64,000 bases of DNA from Ignelater luminosus (GCA_011009095.1 VTPC01001034.1:11068-75067), one strand, 5' to 3'; shown: positions 38,330-51,679, counted from the first letter of the stretch. Numbers and translations: made by a program. The notes: a model not told the origin generated them from the sequence alone.

Positions 38330-38790
38330 GTTCCTGCTAGCAGTTTTTCTCGAAGTGATTAAATCTCCATCAGCATAAATGAGACTACTCGGGCGAAAAA
38401 TGAATTTTTCCAAAAGTTTAGTTTTTTTGGAGTCATAGGTATTATAGATGAAACTTATCCAGTATCTTGCAGACTTACGCTGAATTTCTCAACGGAAAAG
38501 ACTATGATAGCATCAATTACCAAATAATTTCTGATTCAAATTTAAAAATATTGAAAATCTGTGCTTGACATCCAGGAAGTGTTTACGATGTAGCTATTTG
38601 GATGAAGAGCAATATTTAATGGCGACCAAGATTTATAATTAATTGGTGATTCTGGTATAGGTCTATCCCTGGAGAAGCTCAACAGAGTCTATCTTCTTAA
38701 AATTGGAAATGTAGATGTTGATAATTATTTAACTGATAAAGATGAAGATTAAATGCATGTTAATAACAAAGATGCAAAGCAGAATGTGAA
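38330..38790 (+). mobile_element. PIF/Harbinger-type transposase remnant
   Basis: Plus-strand fragments read FFGVIGIIDETYPVS (the first catalytic Asp region, normally GxIDGTHV), EFLNGKDYDSINYQIISDSN followed by LKILKI, then HPGSVYDVAIWMKSNI, and LIGDSGIGLSLEK. These follow, in order, the DDE nuclease of HARBI1-like proteins (GCIDGTH, RKGYxSINVQxxCDANL, PGSxHDxxIW, LLGDSGYPL). Stops and frame changes interrupt it. Weak N-terminal similarity may extend to about 38270. No terminal repeats were found. A 58-codon open frame follows at 38842-39018. Confidence 0.75.
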
Positions 38791-38841
38791 CTTCATTACT
38801 TTCTAAAGTGATTGTATATTTTGTGTTGAATTTCTTCCAAC

Positions 38842-39018
38842 ATGAGGCACACTATGCCTAACCTTCAAACTCCTTCTATTAGTAGTACTACTATTAGGGA
38901 TGCAAACGATATCGTTTCGACTGTCGTTAATACAACATCCGAAGCATTTCAAAACATTCCAGCTCTAACTTCTTCAAGTCAAAATCCCCTTGCCCAACTT
39001 AATATAGATATCTTTCAC
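38842..39018 (+). other. Short open reading frame downstream of the Harbinger remnant, unidentified
   Basis: ATG at 38842 opens 58 codons and a stop (MRHTMPNLQTPSISSTT and onward, with NTTSEAFQNIPALTSSSQN). It is Ser/Thr-rich with no domain I recognise. Protein-like pieces in other frames continue to about 39360, including VQVHPNQVRNSNTLVVTLLE. Its position suggests it could be the remains of the second, DNA-binding frame of the same Harbinger element. That is a guess from location only. Confidence 0.3.
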
Positions 39019-40200
39019 TAAAATTTTATTTGTTCCAATTCGCTTAAAAGAATGTAAAATTCAGTTTATCAGAAACTAAAAACTAACTAAATTCAGAATT
39101 TATATCCTAATCCTAGATCAGTAGAAATGAACTATTTACAGTTGCAACTACGCTAGTAGAAAGACGACGGACGTTGGGGAATATCAAATCCGAAGTTTTT
39201 GACTTCAATGATTACAACATTTAGTGGAAACTGTCAAAAGTAGAGAGAAGTTGTGCAAGTGCATCCAAACCAAGTTAGAAATTCCAATACTCTCGTTGTA
39301 ACACTTTTAGAAGTCTTTAGAGATGAATATTATGTAGCAAAATAAATTGGGGAAGTACTAACAAAAGCTACATTTAGCATTTAAAACAAATAAAACACTT
39401 AGGTTATTGCACTTTTATAAGCGTGCCAATTTTTATTTTGTTTACATACTAAATGTCTGATTGCAATAAAATAAATTGTTATGAGTCTCGTAGTCTAAAC
39501 GTTAAGGCGGTATCAATAAGATGCCTTGTCTGTTATTATTATTGCTACAGCCTATTTTAATTATAAACATTTACATTGCATTGTTTAAATGTACAGTCGA
39601 ATATAACCTACTTCTTTGATTGTTTGTTATACTACTGCACTCGTATATAAACAGACAAATTAATCAGAGCAACACTTTCAGCAGCTCTTCCTTGTATTTT
39701 TCAAACTATGTGTAAGTGGTTTTCACACATACAGATATTGTAAAAAGTATGTCAGAGAAGTTTCGGTGCCAATTTTTTTTTACTACTGAATGAAACAAAG
39801 TTTGCCCGTGTTACATTTGGATGCGTTCCAGGTTAAGCTCTCCCAAACAGTATTCTACATACTTTCAATTATTATAATAGGTTATTAAAATAATCGTTAC
39901 TTAATATGAACGTGTATATTCAATATTTGGAGCAAGGAGAAGGTGGTGGTAATATAATATATTATAACCTAGCGTATAACTTAACCGAAGCTCTAAACAA
40001 ATATCTCTCTGTCTTCTACTATCCTCTACATTTAAGGCATAACTAAAACAAACCGTGAACGGGGCGATAATTTGTTAAAATTACTCAAGTGGGACCTGAG
40101 GGCACAAGTTTAAAGTTGCGAACTGCAAAGTGCCTGCGTTCTTTTTCTAATAGTACGCGGTTAGGAAGAAGAGGCAACGTGGAAAAGAGTGGAAACTCAC

Positions 40201-40330
40201 CGTCGACCACGAAACCCCAAATTGAGTTAATTGGAAGTCCTTAATAGCAATGAAATGTACACCCTCTGCTGTTAATGTACGCTCTACCTTATTATAACTA
40301 AGATATTGTGTACTTGGAAACCAATACGTG
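40201..40330 (-). promoter_or_regulatory. Candidate promoter and non-coding first exon (or dispersed repeat)
   Basis: On the minus strand a TATA-like tataataag (about 40289-40297) is followed about 30-90 bp later by a GC-richer stretch. That stretch ends at a near-consensus donor, GACG|gtgagt (40195-40201). All this sits about 15 kb upstream of the first supported perlecan exon, in the same orientation. There is no ATG in an open frame in the exon-like part, so it would be 5' untranslated. The GC-enriched patch extends to about 40080 past the donor, which also fits an old dispersed repeat. Confidence 0.2.
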
Positions 40331-42879
40331 TCTGTCTAGGCTGCGCTTCTGCTGTTGCGATTATCCTCCTGCTAGGCTAATGTTCTACAAGAGTTTATAT
40401 TTACGTTGTTATGAATAACGGGGATTAACCTATTTCTCTAAAATATCTCTGATTTATGGTTTTCGAATATAATCTCTTTGTGTTTGGTAAATAAACTTTT
40501 ATTGTTTTAAAAATATTTTAATACATGCTCGTGTAATATTTTGCTGGCATTTTAAAGACTTAATAAAACAGATATTATTTTAGATATTTCCTATAAATAA
40601 AAACACGGAAATTAATCATAAATTAAATTATAATCTTACCCCATTAAAAATCTTTAATGGATGCTATTAAATTATTAATGGTATGCTTTTTTGGAGCACT
40701 GCAAAATCTGATTTACTTATTTTAAATTTCCATATATTTGTTTCGATTATATTAGCATTGCCAAAAAGATCTTTGAGAACACCAAGGCTACCTTTAGGTA
40801 CAACCTACCTTGTCAAGAGTAGGAAAATCTATACAAGTTCTTGCTATATCTTTTACAATATGCAATCTTGATAATCTTACAAGCAAACACTGTCTAATAC
40901 ACCGTATGTGGTGAAAATTAAAAAATTAATTTGTAAGATCAAATGCCTAAAATAGAAACAAGCTTCTTGGCGACAAATCCAAACATTGTTTATTCTCGTT
41001 AAAACTTCTGCTGGAAAAGAATTTCTTAAGAAAAGCTAAAAGCTTTTGGAAAACAGGCCCTAACTTGTTTGTAACGATTTCTACTGAAAATTAGTACTGA
41101 ATGTGTTACTTAGAAACAAACCAAGTCTCGATATAATGGAAAGACAAAATATAGTCAAGAAATCCAGCAAGAAGGTTAAACATAACTTCCACAAATTTGA
41201 TTACCTTTTAACCTATACTTATCGTTGCCCTTCTCAAAGATCCTCATTCTTGTATAGAGAGGAGATATAAGCTCTTAAGACAGCTCACCCCGAAATAAGA
41301 AAATTAAACACAACGACCTTCCTTCCTTTTAGACTCATACATAACTAGAGTTTTCATGAGTGACTATGAATTATAATTTGGTGGTATTTTTTTCTACACT
41401 CTCGATGTTTTAATAAATCGCCAATACAGCTAAGTGTTTTAAGGATTTTGGCGTCACTCCTTTTCTACTCGAAGCAGGCATACGACCACGACCAGCGCAA
41501 GGATATGTAAATGTTGTTTACGAAAAGAAGTCGCCTTATGAAATTCTGCCAGGGGCGCCATATACACTATCGCTGATCCTGCGAACAGCGCTGTCTATTT
41601 GTACTATCTAAAAGGGTTGACAATTCTTTTATTCTTGTTCTCAAGTTTCAGTTGTTCTACATTAATTTTTAATGTTTAGTGTTAAGGAAATTTCAATGGC
41701 CGCCTACGAAAGTTTCTGATATAACCTAGACAAACTTCTTTGATCAAAGCAGTCAAGAGATGAAGAACCCTAATGGTGAATGCCTATAACTCAAAACTCT
41801 GATCAACCTAAGCAGGGTCGGCTTCAGACGTTAAGCTAGTAAGACGACTGCCTCAAGGCGTGGGCATCGAGGCACAAAAATTTGTTCAAAGGCTAATTTA
41901 TGTTTGCGCAAAAGTCTAGTTGTGCCTTGTTAACTTCTAAAATCCGTCAAAAAATATTATCAAGACAAAGAAAAGCCAAAGTATGTAAGCTTTTAGCAGT
42001 ATAAGCGTCTGCATATAAGAACTGAGACATCAACAAGTGCATAATAACAATTTTTATCTTAACATGTTTCCCAATATTTGATTCAGAACAACATTTATCC
42101 AGTAATATGTTGCGTCGTACTTTATTTTTCAATAAAGCAAGTTGGTTCAAAAGTAGCAAAATGCAAAGATTGCGAAAATCTACACGGGGGAGAAATTAAA
42201 GTTGTCTCAAGAGCCTAGAGGTCCTTGGGGTAAGTGAGCGACTATAATATTAAATATAAGCGAAGTTATCTTGTGTTTTGAATTTTGCATCTCGGAAACA
42301 AGAAGTTGGACATGATGAAAAACGGTACATCTTCTCAATATTGTTTAAAAACTTGTACACCTTAACGCCAGTCCTCAACTTCTGCAAAAAGCACCTACTC
42401 TTTAAATTGATCTGGAGATTCTATGCAACACATGTAGAACTCATACATGCTTCCGGAGCTTACGTTAGAGCTACTAGGAATTCTGGTTTTGTTTTTATAA
42501 TTTTACTCTTGGTATTTTGAGTTGTGAATGTAGAAGAAGGATTATCAAACTCATAATGTTTCGGAAGAAGGTCTCTTCTAATCTGACTTTGAAATAACAA
42601 GTATCTACACTTTTAAAACAGAATCATTGATAAATAATTTAAATGATCATTTGTTGCTCAAATAAATCAAAATTAACACGTAGAGGTACTTCGCAAGCAT
42701 TCGAAACGATCTTTTACTGTATTGGGGAATATCGTCTGTCCCATTTCTTTAATCTCATTTGTTCATAAAATTCTGGGAATATGTGGGAGCAATACATCAG
42801 AACAATTGATCTTGACATTTATTCTTTATTATTTAGAAACCAATCTATGTATATTAATAAAATTCTACTTTTATAAGAA

Positions 42880-43720
42880 ATCATTCTAACGATGGCTAGG
42901 ACATATGTCAAAAAAAAAGCATCTCACAGCAACAACTTCTGCTTCTATGTTTAACATTCTAAAAGCATTCGTTTATTATCTTCCAAAATGGTTTTAAGAA
43001 GGACTGATTTATCGTACTAATTTCTTTCTAAAGGCGTTTCCGTTTGTCTTTTGTTTTTATTTTTTGTTTCCAGAAACGGAAATAGAACTTTGGTTGTTGG
43101 TAGTGGTAGGGAAATTCCTTCCAAACAACTCGGACACTGTCATTCATTTTTTTCTTTGCCAGATATCTTATATCTCAAGAATAGATCATCGCATTGAGAT
43201 AGGTTGCCCATTTGGTTGTTGATAGTGCGCCACCGATCGTAATTCCTTTGAAAGATAGTCTACATCTCAGAAATAGAATGTCGTATCAAAACGGGAATTT
43301 GGTTGTCGGTAATGGTGATGTAAAGAAATTGCTTTGAAGCTATTTGAGCACCACCAATCGTGGTTTTTTTTGTTTGTTTCAAAAATAGATAGTGTACCGA
43401 GATGGGACTTAGTTTGGTAGCAATGGTAAGTTGGCTTTCAACAAACCTTCTTTGACAGCCAACAGTTAGACTTCGTCTTCCACCTACAGTGGTACACAAT
43501 TGGGTTTTGTCCTTCATTAAGCTTCTTAAATCAGCTATACGCGAACGCTTTATCTCTGTCGTCTCAGTACCAACAGTCAACTACGTCCCATTGCGTTCAT
43601 GAGATATAGAATGTTGTCAAAAAACCAATAACCGATGAGTGGTGCCAGGATCATCCTTTGAAAATCACTCCTCTACTGCTGAATTCTTGACCTAAAAGTC
43701 CTTTAGAGTAGAGCAGCCAT
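42880..43720 (-). repeat. Diverged tandem repeat, minus orientation (family shared with 61.5-63.05 kb)
   Basis: On the minus strand, phrases such as cctaccactaccaacaacca, gcgatgatctattcttgaga and cattctatttctgagatgta recur four or five times at roughly 60-170 bp spacing. The same core, a run of accattaccaacaaccaaa followed by a (gat)(a)gnactttctntttc(t)gagata motif, appears in the plus-strand array at 61.5-63.05 kb. Copies are too diverged for exact periods by eye. The open frames at 43260-43580 and 43747-44037 fall in or next to it and look non-coding. Confidence 0.55.
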
Positions 43721-46700
43721 ATTGTTGCACTGGATTCCTTGAAAAAGTGTCAACAAAACATCGTTTGCATGGGAACAAGCTCACAATCAGTAGTAAGGGT
43801 GTAAGGACTGGATTACTTATTGCAATTGCAAGTCAGAGTAAGAGTCAATGGAATAGATGCATTTTTTACATTACGTACGAATTAAGCTATCTTGATCTTG
43901 ATCCTTCCATTGAATTTTCAATTTTCCTATGTCTTTTTTTGCACATGGGCCTATCCTCTTCCAGTCTATTCACATATTCTTTCAACCTTTTTCAATGTTG
44001 CTCGACTTTAACGACGAGTTCTTGCCTTATGTCTTAAAAAGCGACAGAGCATTGGCGGAATAAACCCAAAACCAGTGAAGAGGAAATACTATATCCTTTT
44101 TTCTTTGAGAAAAAACTAACAAGATTAATCGTATTCGAAATCGGTATCTATGCAAGAACTTTTGAATATTTACCATAAAAAGAAATAGCCGGAGAGATCA
44201 AATGATAAAAGAAACTTGCGCAACGAAGGGATTTCTATATATGGGTAAATAGCCACGCTTTTCTGAGACATGACAAGAGGATAATAATTCAATTGCTTTA
44301 ATTTCTCAAGTCTTGGATCAAGATATTTTTTAATACGTCCTGTAATCCAAAAAGCGTAAAGCGGCGTAAAGGTTAGAAGACTATTACACTTTACATGTTT
44401 ATTGAATCTAAAGCTACGATGTTAATGCATGCTGAAGATAAAATATGGATATGCATATATTGAGTGAAAAAATAAAATCAGAAAAATTATTTCTAAAAAA
44501 TTCTATAAAATTAATAAGTTGAATTCGAGTGACATAAAGCTTTCATGTCATGTGCGTTCGATTGCAATTTATGATAATTAATTCTACATAACATTAATGT
44601 GACATCAGAATATATTTGGACAAAAACAAGCTGCAGTTGCTATATAGAATTTTTTTGCACCGAAATGTTTTTATAGAAAGGAATGTATTCAACTTTTTGC
44701 TTTCCTTTTAGTAGAACACTTATCTCAGAGGTCTTATAAGTAACATCTTTAAAGGCTAAAAAAGATGCTGTCAAAACAAAACAAATGAAATCCAATGACA
44801 ACTACTTAGGGCTGAATATAATAAATATGAAATATGAATATTTTTAGAATAATTTCTTAATATATAAAACTCTGTATTGATAGAAATTTACATCATTTAC
44901 AAGATCATAAGATTAATAAAAATTGCATTTTGTAATTAACCTTGTGACAAATTATTAAGACATAACTTGGTACATAAAAACCGCACTACTATCTCTCCTT
45001 AAAGAACTGGTTCAATAAATTTAATTGGCTCTGCATTTCTTTATCGTATTTCATTGAGTTATAGCAAAAAAAAACCTAGACGTTTAAAATGCTTCTTGTA
45101 AATTTTATTGTGAATCGTTTCAGAAATACCATTTTTAAAGAAGCGACTTTTAATGACTAAAAGCTTTGTTGTTGTATAATCCATTCTGTATATTAGATAA
45201 ATGACGCAAAACAGTATCCACATTTGTTTATCAAAAGCGTTGCCAGTACAGCTGTACGATAAGCAGAAAAGGATGCACTAATAAGACGAATTTTAAGAAA
45301 TATTCGTTATTTTAAGGTCACATTCGGTCAATTTACTAATTAAAAATTGAAGTAAATTAAAAAATAAATGAATATACTCAAAGATCAAAAAAAATGATTT
45401 GTAAAAAATTACAAACTAACAATTATCAGGACAATATTCTGCTTTTGTTTGAAATACCCAGCTCGAAGCGATCCTTTACGGAATTAATAAAGAGAACTCG
45501 TGTTTGTTTTAATTTCACTCATATTTTTTAATAATAAGTTGAATAAACTTGTTTAATCTTTCTGCTAATAAAGTGTACGGCTTACTGTAACAAATTGCAA
45601 TTGATTTTTCTGATCTTGTATTAACAATACACTTTTATAAGATAGAAGAGATAAATGTTATAAAAGAAATTTGTAGGATGACTGGTTACGTACTATATCC
45701 TTAATCGAAATAAATATCTGTTTTTTTTGCTACTTTTATCTTACTATAGAGGATTTCTAAATTACCGGATATAAGCGTGTTTTATAAACTTTCTTATAAA
45801 TGATCCCGAAGATTATGTCGTTTAATTAACAAGAAACAGAAAGAACTCCCGATGAAAACTGACCAATTAGCAAGATTTTTCGATAAAGTAATTTACTTTT
45901 ATTATTATAGTACGTATTTATGCGTTTTTGCGATTTTCTCTTGCTATTTTCTCACAATTTCATTTTTAAAAGATGTGGAAAATCTACCGGACTAATTATT
46001 AGGTGGCCTTGGTCGTGAGCAAGCCAATAAAATAAAAAAAATCAAATAGAACCTATTTATATTTTCAACATGTGATTATCAAAAGGTCAGTATGTTTTAG
46101 GTTATACACCGTAATTTATATCAAGGAAAGCAAATTTCCAAGAATAAAAACCATAAAAATCAGCAACTTGAAAATTTATAAATCATCAAAGGCCATCAAT
46201 CTTTCCCCATCGTCCATTATGTGTGAGGTGGGAAATAATCATCAACATGGAAGATCCTAATCTATACCTGTCACTTGCTGCCGCTTTAAAATATTTAGCA
46301 ACCCAAACTTATTAGTGCAAAAATGGAAACTAACGCTTTGGGTAAAAAATTTACAAACGGAGCTTGGAAAACTACTTCATCCAGCATTCAAAAGCTAGAT
46401 ATGAGTTTTCTATCTGGTTTTACTAAATTCAACAGGTGAGAATTTTTTGGTTTTACTAAGAGCAGCATAAATTTGATTCACATTTTGGAGCTGTTTACGT
46501 ACTAGTACAGAACAACTGTGTTCGAAACTTTGCAGACGAAGCATCCCAAAGGTTTACCAAAGAGTGTTTTTTTCGCACAGGAAATTCCTCATACAAATGT
46601 GTCTTTGGATGGATTTCATACTAGGAGTCTAGAAACTCTTGAGCCAAGCTAGAAGGTTCAAGCGATGTTGAGTATCCGGGATACACAATGATCTCTATGT

Positions 46701-49700
46701 TGGTGAATACTAGTTTGCATAGATACTGCAATAGCATAAGAAGTCAATGTCACTCCTGAGTTGCAAAACAAGTTTTCGCGGTACGTGATACAAAACTCAA
46801 CTAAACATTGTTTGGGATAAACACACATTTATTTAACTGCTAGCTTCTTTTATTAAATCAGACCTGTACATGCAAACATACAGTGTCAACCATCAAATAA
46901 ATAAGAAAATAATGTTAAATTGGTTTTCCAAAAATGCTAGTGAGTGTTTGAATAGCGTATTTGATTTTGCAAACGTGCATTTAATCCCTGTTCTCTTGCA
47001 GATCTCTAACAGAGGTTACATGTTGGTTTAAATCATTTTTTGTTTACATGATTATTCTCAAAAGCAACTTGAAGCATAAGCACCGCGAAAGAGGTGTACC
47101 TCCCTAGATAAAAAATATTATCAGAAATCCAACTGTCGAATTTTGGAAAAAGATGCAAAGTACGCTCAATATTCTTCAGAGTCTATATTCTACAAAGAAT
47201 AAGTCTTAGAAGCTATTTTTCGCTGAAACTATAAAAACTCACTCAAACAATTGAAGCTAACTTTCTTTTTTAATGTCCTTATTTCCAAAGTACAAAACTT
47301 CAAACACAGGAGATCAATTTGAACTTGACTCATATTTAATATTATAGCAGTCGAGTCAGCGATAGGTATTTAGAGGCCTTAAGGACCACTAGAATAGTTA
47401 TAGGATCCTGATTTTCTAGTGGCCGGGGTTCATAGCTAGTAGGTCTTTGTAGTCTTTGCATTTTGTTTTTGTCACTTCTGAACTAACTTGTCTTACTCAA
47501 GAAGAGCATTACTGCATAAATGTTGCAGAATCTGAAAGCTGGAGAAGTACAAAAAGGAATACGTAATTTGAGTAAAACAAATGAATACCTACTTGTCATT
47601 GTGTTAGTCCTTGTACTAACTAACATGCTTTAGTTTTTAAAAAGTCTTGCAAATATCGTCTTGATACCTTTGATTTTCAGTTTTATCAGTGAATTGGATT
47701 TTGAGTCTAACCTAACTGTGGAAAAATACGAAGATTAGGAATTTAGAAGAGGTCATTTATCGTTAAGGTTCTAGTTCTTTTGACTACTTTAATCGTATAC
47801 CTTACATAATTCCGGAAGAAAGTTTTTCTAGATTACATCAGGGACTGACATGGTCGAGCTTTGAAACTTTTCTAATCATATGAATATATGGGAAAATTAA
47901 TTTTAAAATAGCGAATGGAACAAAAACGCTATTAAAAATGATCTTAAAGAAGAGTAACTTATGAACGAATGAAAGAATTGTTTACTCTTTCAGCAGCATG
48001 CAGGAATTATTTTAGAAATCATGCTAAATTTGGCAAGCTCGAAAACGGGAGTTTCTAGGAAGGACAAAGCTAATATGAAATAAAAGAAAATCAAGTCTGT
48101 AGAAGTTGCCGTGAGACATTAACCGCTCAATCACGCCTCTTTGTCATGAGTCTACATAAATATAACTAAACAACAAAAAGTCGTGCCGGTGCCCATGGCT
48201 TGGAGTTATAAATTGTATTTGTTAAATGCACACATCTTGAAAAGCTTAAAGATTGGTTAAGGTTTCCACACAACTGTATGTAGTGAGAAAAATTACTTGA
48301 TTACAGTTACTTACAATTAGCCAAAAATTGTGATGGATACAACTTAGATTACTATTAGTAAAATATACAACCAAATACAAAATCTGAAACTCAAGATATT
48401 GGAATTGCGTTGAGTGTAGGGAATGATCACTCAATTAATGCAAAATTAGTTGTGTAAACTTTACGTTTTTACAAGAAGCTTTAATAGAAGAAAAGACAGT
48501 AGTATTAATTGTTGAACAGATTTTGAAGTCTTAAGTAATGTTATTTGTTTACTAGTTTTTCAATGAATAGTAGCCATTTATAGTTCTTGCTGTTATCTTA
48601 CTGGTTTTTATTTCCTTTTATATTTATATGCTATAAAATAAATAAATTATAGTTATTATTTCTAAAATTACTATATAATTATTACTCTATCAATTACAAA
48701 ATGTAACTAATTATTTTTAAAGGCATTTATTTAAAAAATAGAAAACTGAACACTAGTGTAATTATTAACAAATCATTAGTGTAAATTAATAATAATGATA
48801 ACCCGAAGAAATAAACAAGGAAATCTATCCGTCTCTTTATTTATCTTTAGAAAAATTTCTTTCTTCTCCATCCTAAAGATCAAGAATGTGAATCTGGAAA
48901 AATCTTTTTTCTACAATTTGATTCTTATCTCAAATCTTAATAATTTTCTTATCATTTTTAATATCCCACAAAATCCTACATATTATAAAATTCTTGTTAA
49001 AGACGGTTTTGGCAAATCTCAACATTTATCTGAAACGGAAATGGTTCTGATTACGAGCAGTGCAACGCCTTTTGCAAGTGCAACTACAAACACAAGAGTT
49101 CAGCAGGAAGAGGAAGTTATGCTTTTGCATTATACGCTTATTAAAATTGTTTAAAATTTATTACCACTATTATAACTTTTATAACCACCTTTTCTATATG
49201 TTATTCAAGAGAGGTACTGATTTTCTCAAAAATTACTAAGTAGCCTCATAAATCTGAAACAAAGAAAGCAAAAAAATTGCAATTCAAATTAGAGTCCAAA
49301 CGTAATTTCATGAGAAAAAGCAAACGTGTAGGTAAACTAAAATAGTATTGTTAATTACAATTAACATGATTCAATTACTAACGAAACCAAATATTTATCA
49401 ACTGCTATTGGTTTTCAATATTTACATTCACATATACATAACGTCATTCATGTTTTAATTACTTTAATCACTATTGGAATCTTCACAAAAAATTTGTGTC
49501 AATATTTAAAAAATCGGCCACACAGATGTCGATGACAGTAAGATAAATACGAAAAATTTAAAATATTTTTTATTTCAGCAGGATGATTAAGGTACCTCAA
49601 AAATATCAGTCAGTCAAAATTATATACGTACATATAAATTATTCTCGCCAATAAAAATATTTCATTTCTGGTGATGACGGTCGTTCAAGAAGGTCTCTTG

Positions 49701-50299
49701 ACCAAGTAAGTTTACTTACTTTAGATTGTTAGTTCAATTGTCATCCCATAAAAAATATACAAATTTATTACGACCAATTATTATTACCAAAATGTTCCCT
49801 GTTTTAACACAATCAAACCAATTACTCTTATCCTTGCAGCCAAAATTTCCAGCATGCCTTTCAATCAAAATCCTATAAATTATTTTTAACAATAAACTTT
49901 CATTAATAAAAATAAAGATACCAGACACGATCCACTGGAGTACAATCAATTCAGCATAAAATAAGATCTCTCGGTTACAATTTTATTTTATTGCACTATG
50001 CAAACGAATTCAATTGGCATACTCATTAATAATAATAATTAATGTGAACTTGTCTGGACTGGCACATATTCTCAAGTTCAGTGCACTTACTTGGCGAAGA
50101 AGAGCTGAATAAAAGATCTATTTATAAACACGATCTGCAACGAGTTTTGCCTTCTCTTGTATGCAATTATGCTAAATTTAAGATATTTACTTCTTACAGG
50201 TTTTTCATTTACAGTCAGTCCCCATATAAGTTAGACAAGTTAGATTTATCGATTTCAATATAAAAAAAAGAAGCAAAACTGTTTATTTAAAAATTAAAA
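43721..50299. other. AT-rich DNA, no gene seen
   Basis: Open frames here, including 48795-49154 (119 codons), show no domain or splice support. Near 46322 a plus-strand ATG frame (METNALGKKFTNGAWKTTSS) ends near a gtgag donor-like site, but nothing joins it. Confidence 0.4.
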
Positions 50300-50680
50300 A
50301 AAAATCTAATGAATTCACAATGGTATGAAAACTGCATGACAGCTTCGTCCCACCGTTACTTCCTGTCTGCACCTCTTGCATTGTTGCTCCGGCTAATCTA
50401 AAATTATTTTTGGCCGCTGAAAAAACAATGCTGGGTAAATGGATTTGTTAAATGAATCCTGCGGGATTGACAGATACCAATAAGTCGCTTTTAGTTGTTC
50501 AGCATTGCCTGTAACTTTTATTTTTACGAGTTCGTGATGAATTTTCGGAGAATTGCAGTGCATATTTTTGTTGATGACTTCTAGAAAACATTGTTCGCGT
50601 ATAACTCGCCAAAAAGAATTATCGTTTTTAGCAAGATATTCTACAACTGACGAATAACCACTGATAGCCAAGATCTTATT
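50300..50680 (-). pseudogene. Unidentified coding-like fragment with a Cys cluster
   Basis: On the minus strand one frame is open for about 92 codons (GYSSVVEYLAKNDNSFWRVI, then NSPKIHHELVKIKVTGNAEQ and PQDSFNKSIYPALFFQRPKI). After a single in-frame TAG the same frame continues as PEQQCKRCRQEVTVGRSC to a second stop. The C-x2-C-x9-C spacing hints at a zinc-binding tail. The composition is far more protein-like than other open frames here, and there is no ATG at the open end. The piece could be a last exon with one nonsense change, a retrocopy, or part of a transposon protein I do not know. Confidence 0.4.
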
Positions 50681-51416
50681 TTAAATTCATCTAAGAATGT
50701 GAAAATTAAATATTAAACGGTTAGGTATGTCATAATATAATTATTAAGAAGATAAATGTAGATACCTTTATTCATGCCAAAAAGCAAAACTTTTAGCTAC
50801 ATAGATTTATTTTAACTTTGATATGTTTTGACATTCTGACAAGAAACTGAGTTGCACGTTACTTGTACCAAGTCTTTATTTTTATTTATAAATCAGTATT
50901 AGCAATTATAGTTACGTAGTTTCTATTTCTGATTCAACAAGTTCACTAGTGCTCTGATAGTCTGTATTTGTACGTTACTAAGTTCTTTCCATACATAAAA
51001 GCACTATGACAATCTAGCAATCTTAGATTATCTAGTTGGATGCTCACTTCAGGACAAAGTTTTTTTGCACGTCATTATAATCTCTATGCATTAATCAGAG
51101 TTTGTTGCATTTTTATTTATCTTTAAAGATCACAATGTTTGTATAACTAAATATGCATATAATCTAGACATCATACTTCCATCCTTATTTTACTTTCTTC
51201 TAAAGTGATCCAATTTTATTTAGATTAATAATAGTGAAGCATTCTAGATAGGTTGTCTGTCTTTATAAAAATAGTTACATGAATAATAACTTACATAAAT
51301 TATTTAACTATATGAAATAATAATTATATTTCACTTCAACTTTAAGATTCGTTAGATAGTTTCTAGTTAGGGCTGTGATGCTACTCCAGTATACAAAGGA
51401 CATGAAAATTACTTAC

Positions 51417-51525
51417 AAGAGCGTGGAAGACCGCACGTAGAAACACAGTTACGATCGCAGTCACATACTTCCAAGAATCGTAAAATGGGAAGTCCAAGTA
51501 CAGTCGGCAACAGAGTACGCGTGTC
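51417..51525 (-). other. Exon-like segment with phase-0 donor (candidate 5' exon or repeat)
   Basis: A GC-rich segment on the minus strand ends at a good donor, GCTCTT|gtaagt (51411-51417). In the frame that leaves the donor in phase 0, the last residues read WKYVTAIVTVFLRAVFHAL, a hydrophobic run like a signal peptide. The first supported perlecan exon needs a phase-0 partner. Against this, the frame has no ATG back to its stop near 51525, and the only nearby ATG is out of frame and followed at once by TGA. It may be an untranslated first exon, a signal exon whose start lies elsewhere, or part of a dispersed repeat. Confidence 0.25.
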
Positions 51526-51679
51526 TATCTAGCTACTCTGGTTATCACTTTTTTATTTTTTCTATTATCTAGTATTTGTGTATCACTTTAGATAGAGAAT
51601 AGAATTTCTAACCAATTTATAAGCGTAATTATCTAAAAAGTCGCCAGCCTCCTTAGTCAAAATAGGACAACAGGATATT

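Larger units (their letters stand above)
37121..42879. other. AT-rich DNA with the Harbinger remnant and a possible promoter
   Basis: Outside the Harbinger remnant (38.3-38.8 kb), the short frame at 38842 and the exon-like patch near 40.1-40.3 kb, I see nothing supported. A GC-richer patch at about 41450-41620 has no recognisable product. Confidence 0.4.

Noticed and set aside
48795-49154. 119-codon plus-strand open frame
   Set aside because: AT-driven composition (Ile, Asn, Lys, Phe), no domain, no promoter or splice support. It is the longest frame in a gene-free stretch but not convincing.
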